From CAVQFB01 sp963711675 (GTDB taxonomy: Bacteria; Acidobacteriota; Terriglobia; Terriglobales; Acidobacteriaceae): a stretch of 64,000 nt of DNA. The notes under the pieces are model-generated. The model saw only the letters and a list, made by a program, of their open reading frames with translations, was not told the origin of the DNA and made no database searches. The stretch spans positions 124,001 to 188,000 of the forward strand of contig CAVQFB010000011.1 of assembly GCA_963711675.1 (NCBI GenBank). The letters are read 5' to 3'. Made by a program: the position numbers and the translations under genes. Shown here piece after piece: positions 58,264 to 64,000 of this stretch (positions within the stretch are counted from its first letter, which is position 1; each line of letters starts with the position of its first letter).

Positions 58264-61200
58264 ATGTTGTCCCGCATTGCAACGCTGCTGATCACCCTCG
58301 CAATCGCAGCACCTTGTTTGAACGCCCAATCCACATTTGGAGGCATCGTCGGCGTCGTGAAAGATCCCGGAGCGCTAGTGGTGGCCGGTGCGCAGTTGAC
58401 CCTGACTAACCTGGACGATGGCTCAAGCCATAGCACCACGACTAACCAAGACGGCGCCTTCGAGTTTATGAACTTGAAAGCCGGCAGGTACATCCTTGCG
58501 ATTCAAGCGGTGGGATTCGCGGACTCCAAGACACCACTCTTGCAACTCTCCGCCAGACAAACTCTTCGCATGGAAATTGCTCTCAGAGTGAAGAGCGCAT
58601 CAGAGACCATCGAAGTCGGGGACACGGCGCCAATGATCAATACGGAGAGTGCCACGCTCTCCGACACCAAGGACTTTCTTCAGGTGACGCAGCTACCCGT
58701 CAACTACCGTGGCGCAACCACCAGCTCCATGGCTATGGTGGCTACCGTTCCGGGTGCGCAACAGGATGCGAATGGCAACGTTTCTGTCGGCGGCGGACTG
58801 CCTTCCCAAGTTCAGTACTCCGTCGATGGCGCCTCCACCGTCAACATCCGCCAGAACGGCGCACTGGCCAACATGAATCCTTCCTCTGAGCTCATCAGCG
58901 AGTTCAGAGTGTCGCAGTTCAACAACAATGCAGAATTCGCTCAGCTCGGCGACATCACCATCGCTACCAAAAGCGGAACGGACAAATTTCATGGCAGTGC
59001 TTTCGAGTACATGCAGAACAGCGTGCTGGATGCCACTACTTATGGTTTCTCCAGCAAGCCACACAAAGCCTTTAATACTTTTGGCGGAAGTCTGGGTGGT
59101 CCGGTCGCGATTCCTGGCTTGACGAAATCCTTGCCCCGCACATTCTTCTTCGCAGACTATGAGGGAAACCGGCGGCGCCTGGTGACGCCGCTCTTTCTCA
59201 ACGTTCCGACCGCTGCGATGCGGGCGGGCAATCTTAACGAACTCACCGGCACTCTCGGTCAGGTCGTTGATCCCCTCACCGGCCAGCCGTTCCCAAACAA
59301 TACGGTTCCATCCAACCGCATCAGTCCAGTATCTGCCTCGCTCTTGGAGCAACTATCTGACCCAGCTTCCCAATTCAACCACTGTCGGTTCGAACTATCT
59401 GCAGCAGACGTCCACGCCGAGCAACACCGACGGATACGACATCCGGATCGATCACACCCTGACCGTCAAGCAGTCCCTTTACGGTCGTTGGAGTTCGAAA
59501 AGCGTCTCCACCACCATGCCCAACGCACTTCTGCCGAGTGATCGTGATAGTGAAACGGATCACAACCTGATCTTTTCGCACAACTACGCCATCACTAACG
59601 CGCTGGTCAACGAAGCGCGATTCGGATTGTCGCTGTTCAGGATTGGGGTCAATTTCCCCATCGAAGGAGCGACCGCAGTTCAGCAGCTCGGTCTGGTGGG
59701 CCTCGATCTTTCCGATCATCCAACGGCGTCGGCGTTTCCGACTTTCAACTTCAATGATGGTACCGGCCTGACACCTGTTGGTCGCGACAAGGCAGGAGTC
59801 ACTAAGTCACAGACAATCCAGTTCACCGATAATCTCAGTTGGGTTCGCGGCAGGCATAGCCTCAAGTTCGGCTTCGACGTGCGTCGCGTCGCCTACGCTG
59901 ACATCGAAAGCTTCGGCGGATCGGATGACTTTGGCGCCTTCACGTTCAACACCGGAGCGTTCACCGGACAGCCGGCGTGCAACGCCGCAGCGACTTCGCC
60001 TTATCTCTGCGAGTCGGCGTTTGCAGACTTTCTGCTCGGCCTGCCTTCCAAGACCTACGTCGCGCAATCCGGTCCCGACGTGCTGGCCCATACGATACAG
60101 ACCGGTGTGTATGGTCAGGACGAGTGGCGCGCCAATCGGCGACTCACGTTGACTTTCGGCCTGCGCTGGCAGGCCCTGCCGCCATTCGTCAGTCCGCTGA
60201 ATAACCTCACTGCATTCGACAAGCGAAATGGTGGCGTGATCGTCCCCGATCACAATGTCCCGGTGCAGGGATTCCTCGAATCCATCAATGCCTGCGCCGG
60301 GCCCTACAACCCATATGGAGTCGCCAATCCCGCGCTTCCTTGCGGACCGGTGGAATCCGCCAGTTCGCAGGGACTTGGCCCCGGCGTGCGCGAGTTCTAC
60401 AAGAGGAATTTTCAGCCACGGTTGGGATTTGCCTTCCGCCCGTTTGGCGATGAGAAGACTGTAATTCGAGGCGGCTTCGGCATGTTCACGATGACCAATC
60501 TCGGCCAACTCTCCTTCAACACCACCAACATCAGCGTTGCCGTAGTGCGCACGACGCCGAACGCCGTGCAGAGGTCAGCCCGCATATCAGTTTCCGAACG
60601 TGCGAACTCCGGACAATCCCTTGACCATTGCGGGCACCGGAGATTTCTATCAGAACACTCCCATCAACTATCGCGACCCGCAATCGGCGCAATGGAATCT
60701 GACGGTGGAGCGGGAACTGGTCCCCGATACGAACCTTGCGCGTCAGCTACGTCGGCACCAACTCATATCGCATGAGCCAGACTGTGGATCTGAATCAGGT
60801 GCAGGCCAGCACGGTTTCGCCGAATCCGAATCCTCGGCCTTATTTCAATTGGGGACGCATTCTTTCCTCTGAGAATCAGGGATCGGTCAACTACGAAGGC
60901 TTGCAGTCGGAACTCAATCACCGTAGCCGCGGCGGACTTACACTACAGGCCAGCCACGTATGGGCTAAGAGTCTGGGCAACGTGGGCGGGGACGCTCCTA
61001 CGGCATTCTCTCCCGAAGTGATATATGGAACCCCGGTTGCCAACCGCTTCGATCTCGCCGCGAACCGGGGCAACATCGCTGCGGTGCGCCGTCACCGTGT
61101 GCTGGTGTCAGCCATTTACGAATTGCCTGTCGGAAACGGCCGGCGTTTCTTCAGCCACATGAATCCGAGTCTCGCAGGCCGTGCTGGGGGGATGGTCGCA

Positions 61201-61660
61201 TGAGCACGGTCAGCCTATGGCAGACTGGCCCTTACCTTACTCCGATCACCAGCCCGAGCTACGATCCGGGAAATCTGAATCTTGTCTATCGCGGCGCCTT
61301 CCAGCGTCCCGACTGCATCGGCAATGGCAACCTGTCCAATCCCAGCCTCAACGAATATTTCGACATCAATGCCTTCAATCCGGTCCCCACCGGACCGGTG
61401 GGCAACTGCCAGGTTGGGAGTCTCGTGGGGCCGGGCACGGTCGCGATGGCCGCCGGATTGTCCAAAACCTTCGCTCTCGGAGAAAGGATTCATCATGAAG
61501 TTCGAAAGCACATTTACGAACTTGCCGAATCACCTCAACTACGCGCCGCCATCGACGGATGTGTCCTCACCTTCGACCTTCGGAAAGATAACAAGCGTCC
61601 AAACCTCAGAGAATGCGGGCAATCGGACCGGTCAGACTAGCGTTGCGCATCGAGTTCTAG
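58264..61660 (+). CDS. Oar-like TonB-dependent receptor with CarboxypepD_reg domain (seven +1 frameshifts)
   Basis: The signal peptide (MLSRIATLLITLAIAAPCLN) is followed by a carboxypeptidase-regulatory-like beta sandwich (about 20-95: AGAQLTLTNLDDGSSHSTTT, GRYILAIQAVGF), a plug (TESATLSDTKDFLQVTQLPV, QYSVDGASTVNI) and an outer-membrane barrel. The barrel's frame changes seven times, always by one extra base: about 59346, 60573, 60735, 61179, 61197, 61491 and 61642. The final corrected strand is LRIEF then TAG 61658, the normal C-terminal aromatic. Corrected length is about 1129 residues. Such receptors import oligosaccharides or other ligands through the outer membrane and are numerous in Acidobacteriota. 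The start ATG 58264 has GGAGGAGCG. Confidence 0.88.
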
Positions 61661-61703
61661 ACATCTCTACTCCAGAAACTTCTGGCAAAACGATTCGCTT
61701 TCA

Positions 61704-61850
61704 GGCGGGCGGGTCGCCCACACGACGCGGTGTTTGTTGTGTGGGTAAGTGAGAGGATTCTCCACCGAGTTCGGGCCTTGCTCGACCAATTCCCTACATC
61801 CCCACTCAAGCCAACACCCGGCTTGAGTGGGCCACTGAACTCGCACCCGT
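61704..61850 (+). repeat. Family D element, left copy
   Basis: It contains the hairpin arms CCCACACGACGC and TGTTGTGTGGG, then CCCACTCAAGCC and GGCTTGAGTGGG. It is a near-copy of 62868-63003 in the same orientation. Confidence 0.7.
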
Positions 61851-62911
61851 TCACTGTCTCATACGGCTACGATGCGGAGTCGAACCGTGTCTCCATGAGC
61901 GACTCCGACAACAACAACACACATTACACCTACGACACCCTCAACCGGCTGACCAATCTGCAGGACCCCCAGAGCCACAACTTCGGCTTCAGCTATGACA
62001 ATCTGAGCCGCCGCACGCAGCTGACCCGTCCCAACGGCTTGAACACGACCTACTCCTACGACAACCTGTCTCGCCTGTTGTCAGTCCTGCACCAGGTCAG
62101 CGGCACGACCCTGGACGGCGCGAGCTACACCTACGACAGTGCCGAAAACTGCACCAGCAAGGCCGACCTGCACGCCAACGTCACGTCAAACTATGGATAC
62201 GACGCCATTTACCGGCTGTTGCAGGTAACGCAGAGTGGTAGTACCACCGAGAGCTACACCTATGATGCGGTCGGGAATAGACTGTCGTCGCTGGGCATGT
62301 CGCCGTACAACTACAACTCGTCGAACGAGCTGACCTCTACGCCGAGCGCGACCTACACCTACGACTACAACGGGAACACCAAGACGAAAGTGGACTCGAC
62401 CGGCACAACGACGTACACCTGGGACTACGACAACCGGCTCACGTCGGTGACGCTGCCGGGTTCGGGCGGGACGGTGAGCTTCCAATATGATCCCTTCGGT
62501 AGGAGAATCCAGAAGAGTTCGTCGAGTGCGACGACGAACTACTTCTACGATGGCCCCAACTCTCTCGAGGAAGTCGATCAGAGCGGAAATGCGCTCGCGC
62601 GCTACACCCAAGGACCAAACATCGATGAGCCGGTGTCGGAGGTTCGCTCCGGGACGAGCAGCTATTACGAACAGGATGGCCTAGGCTCGGTCACGTCGCT
62701 CAGCACCTCGGCCGCGAGCCTGGCTAATACTTACACCTACGACTCCTTTGGCAACCTCACCGCTTCCACGGGCACGCTCACCAATCCATTCCAGTACACG
62801 GGCCGCGGCGCTGATCCCGAGACCAGAATCTACGACTACCGCACCAGATACTATGACTCGAGCATCGGCAGGCGGGTGGCCCACACAACGCGGTGTTCGT
62901 TGTGTGGGTAA
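61730..62911 (+). pseudogene. RHS-repeat protein fragment between two family D elements
   Basis: The open frame encodes 393 residues, but the first 37 and last 13 are read from the flanking repeats. The rest is clear RHS/YD-repeat sequence: HYTYDTLNRLTNLQD, SYTYDAVGNRLSS, YTWDYDNRLTSVTLPG and the core-domain motifs DGLGSVTSL and DPETRIYDYRTRYYDSSIGR. The fragment has no signal peptide and no N-terminal Rhs shell, and it stops exactly at SIGR, where the core would continue with F. It is therefore a severed RHS gene, not a working toxin-delivery protein. Confidence 0.75.
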
Positions 62912-63003
62912 GTGGAAGAATTCTTCACTGAGTTCGGGCGTTGGCTCGACCAATTCTCTACATCCCCACTCAAGCCAACACCGGGCTTGAGTGGGCCGCC
63001 GGC
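62868..63003 (+). repeat. Family D element, right copy
   Basis: A perfect 10-base hairpin, CCCACACAAC/GTTGTGTGGG, is followed by the 12-base hairpin CCCACTCAAGCC/GGCTTGAGTGGG. The element is about 85 percent identical by eye to the copy at 61704. Confidence 0.7.
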
Positions 63004-63040
63004 CCACCGATTTAGAAGAGTTCGACTCTCGAGGTAAGCC

Positions 63041-64000
63041 GTGAACTTTGGAACGTTCCGCCGCAATTCATTTTTGTGCCTCTTAGTTGTAGTCTGGTCT
63101 CATGCTGTCGGCGTGCCGAACCTTCACATCAATGAACTTGTTAATGCTTCGGACCTCATTGCGATCGTCGACATCACCAGTTTGAAAATGATCAGGCCCG
63201 CACCGCCGATCGTTTTCCGGGATCAGATGCTGGAAGCGCAAGCTCTCTCTAGCGAAGTGCAAGTGAGGAGAACCATCAAAGGCCTGGCGTCTGGCCACCT
63301 GACTATCAAATATACTGTCCCGAAGCTTTTCATCGGGTATCGGACGCTGCAGCCCGGAACAAGAATAGTATTCCTCCGACGAGAAGGAGCGGAGTATACC
63401 GTTGCGAACCCGTATTACCCCGATTTCCCAGCCGTCTCGTCACTCCAGGCTCAGCCCGCCGAGTCTCCTGGAAGCGATTACGTTACCGCTGTCGTGCATG
63501 AAATGGTGGCGGTGATCGCATCGGATATTGCTTCACCTGAAGAAAAGGCTCAAATCCTCCAGGTCAGTTACGCATTGCCTTCCAGTAACAACGTGATCGC
63601 CGCATTGCAAGAGGGATTGCTTAGAGCCGGTGACGATGGGCTGAAACAGAGGCTTCAGAGTGAACTAATTCGGCTCGGCGACATTACCGAATTGCCGGAG
63701 GTTGCACGGCTTCTCTTAACAAACTCCGTTTCCCCCAACCAGAAAATCGGGTTTCTATACGTCATTGGCAACTCGGTCAGAGTCCCAGGCGCACTCCCGG
63801 CGCTGGAATTACTGCTTCGAGCTGGGGATAGTTCCATCAGGACATCTGCGATGGAAGCTTTGTGGCACATAGCAGATCCGAGAGCGACGAACGTGTTGGT
63901 TTCAGGGTTGGAGGATCCGAGCCGTGACGTTCGCTACTACGCGGTGCGCGGTCTTGCCGAAATAACTGGGGAGATTCAGTGGGGACCTAGCATTTCGGAA
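63041..64000 (+). CDS. Secreted HEAT-repeat protein (3' truncated by window)
   Basis: The frame from GTG 63041 (preceded by GAGGT) is open to the window end, 320 codons. Residues 8-25 form a signal peptide (NSFLCLLVVVWSHAVG). Residues about 30-120 are a beta-rich domain (ELVNASDLIAIVDITSLKM, LSSEVQVRRTIKGLASGHLT). From about 215 to the edge are HEAT-type helical repeats (ALPALELLLRAGDSSIRTSA, LVSGLEDPSRDVRYYAVRGL). The HEAT part would bind a partner protein; no enzyme motif is seen in the visible part. Confidence 0.7.
   Translation, partial: MNFGTFRRNSFLCLLVVVWSHAVGVPNLHINELVNASDLIAIVDITSLKMIRPAPPIVFRDQMLEAQALSSEVQVRRTIKGLASGHLTIKYTVPKLFIGYRTLQPGTRIVFLRREGAEYTVANPYYPDFPAVSSLQAQPAESPGSDYVTAVVHEMVAVIASDIASPEEKAQILQVSYALPSSNNVIAALQEGLLRAGDDGLKQRLQSELIRLGDITELPEVARLLLTNSVSPNQKIGFLYVIGNSVRVPGALPALELLLRAGDSSIRTSAMEALWHIADPRATNVLVSGLEDPSRDVRYYAVRGLAEITGEIQWGPSISE

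Noticed and set aside
61730..62911. Working RHS polymorphic toxin
   Set aside because: No signal peptide, shell domain, toxin tip or immunity gene; both ends are repeat-derived.

Overview
The window looks like a chromosomal segment of an Acidobacteriota bacterium, probably class Terriglobia (Koribacter/Sulfotelmatobacter-like). This is inference from gene content: a TonB-dependent receptor with an N-terminal carboxypeptidase-regulatory domain, a beta-propeller hybrid histidine kinase, several secreted HtrA-type proteases, a RAYT with REP palindromes, a GxxExxY gene, and several families of dispersed intergenic repeats. There are no rRNA or tRNA genes, no CRISPR array and no prophage.

Layout. 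1-12.4 kb: housekeeping and envelope genes (aminotransferase end, Sel1 protein, CpsB-type phosphatase, HtrA protease with promoter and terminator, EamA transporter, M20 peptidase, LeuA-like enzyme, DinB protein, aldehyde dehydrogenase, TruA). 12.7-18.6 kb: TolC-family protein, glycosyltransferase, methylmalonyl-CoA mutase large subunit, sulfotransferase-like protein. 19-28.6 kb: very large hybrid sensor kinase, methyltransferase, LEA-like repeat protein, a 0.7 kb repeat island, cupin, CPBP protease, AlkA-like glycosylase, mutase small (B12) subunit. 28.8-35.7 kb: an acyl-CoA/amino-acid catabolic run (two enoyl-CoA hydratases, methylcrotonyl-CoA-type carboxylase beta subunit, HMG-CoA lyase, thioesterase, histidine ammonia-lyase) that fits leucine, branched-chain and histidine breakdown; it is interrupted by a GxxExxY gene between inverted repeat copies and followed by a RAYT flanked by REPs. 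37-47 kb: Zn-ribbon XRE regulator, second HtrA-like protease, then the isoprenoid/lipid/envelope run uppS-cdsA-(ParB-like, phosphatase)-dxr-rseP-(PIN/RHH toxin-antitoxin)-ispG. 47-58 kb: DUF72 protein, GH31 glycosidase, CAP protein, RmuC, acyltransferase, small secreted and basic proteins. 58-64 kb: an Oar-like TonB receptor, an RHS fragment bracketed by about 140-bp direct repeats, and the start of a HEAT-repeat protein.

A striking property is that ten otherwise conserved genes are broken by single-base shifts. I count nineteen, and every one is a +1 insertion; removing them restores full-length family proteins and makes each gene length divisible by three. This looks more like a consensus error of the assembly than mass pseudogenisation, so these genes are annotated as single CDSs with the break points stated. 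Two further defects do not fit the pattern: a shift of -1 or +2 in the RAYT, and an in-frame TAG in an HD-domain gene.

Four dispersed repeat families are named in the entries. Family A: CCACGGAGACACAGAG-like. Family B: GTCATCCTGAGCG...GCGAAGGACCTG-like. Family C: REP palindromes containing GGCTTTAGCC. Family D: paired hairpins built on CCCACTCAAGCC and CCCACACAAC.
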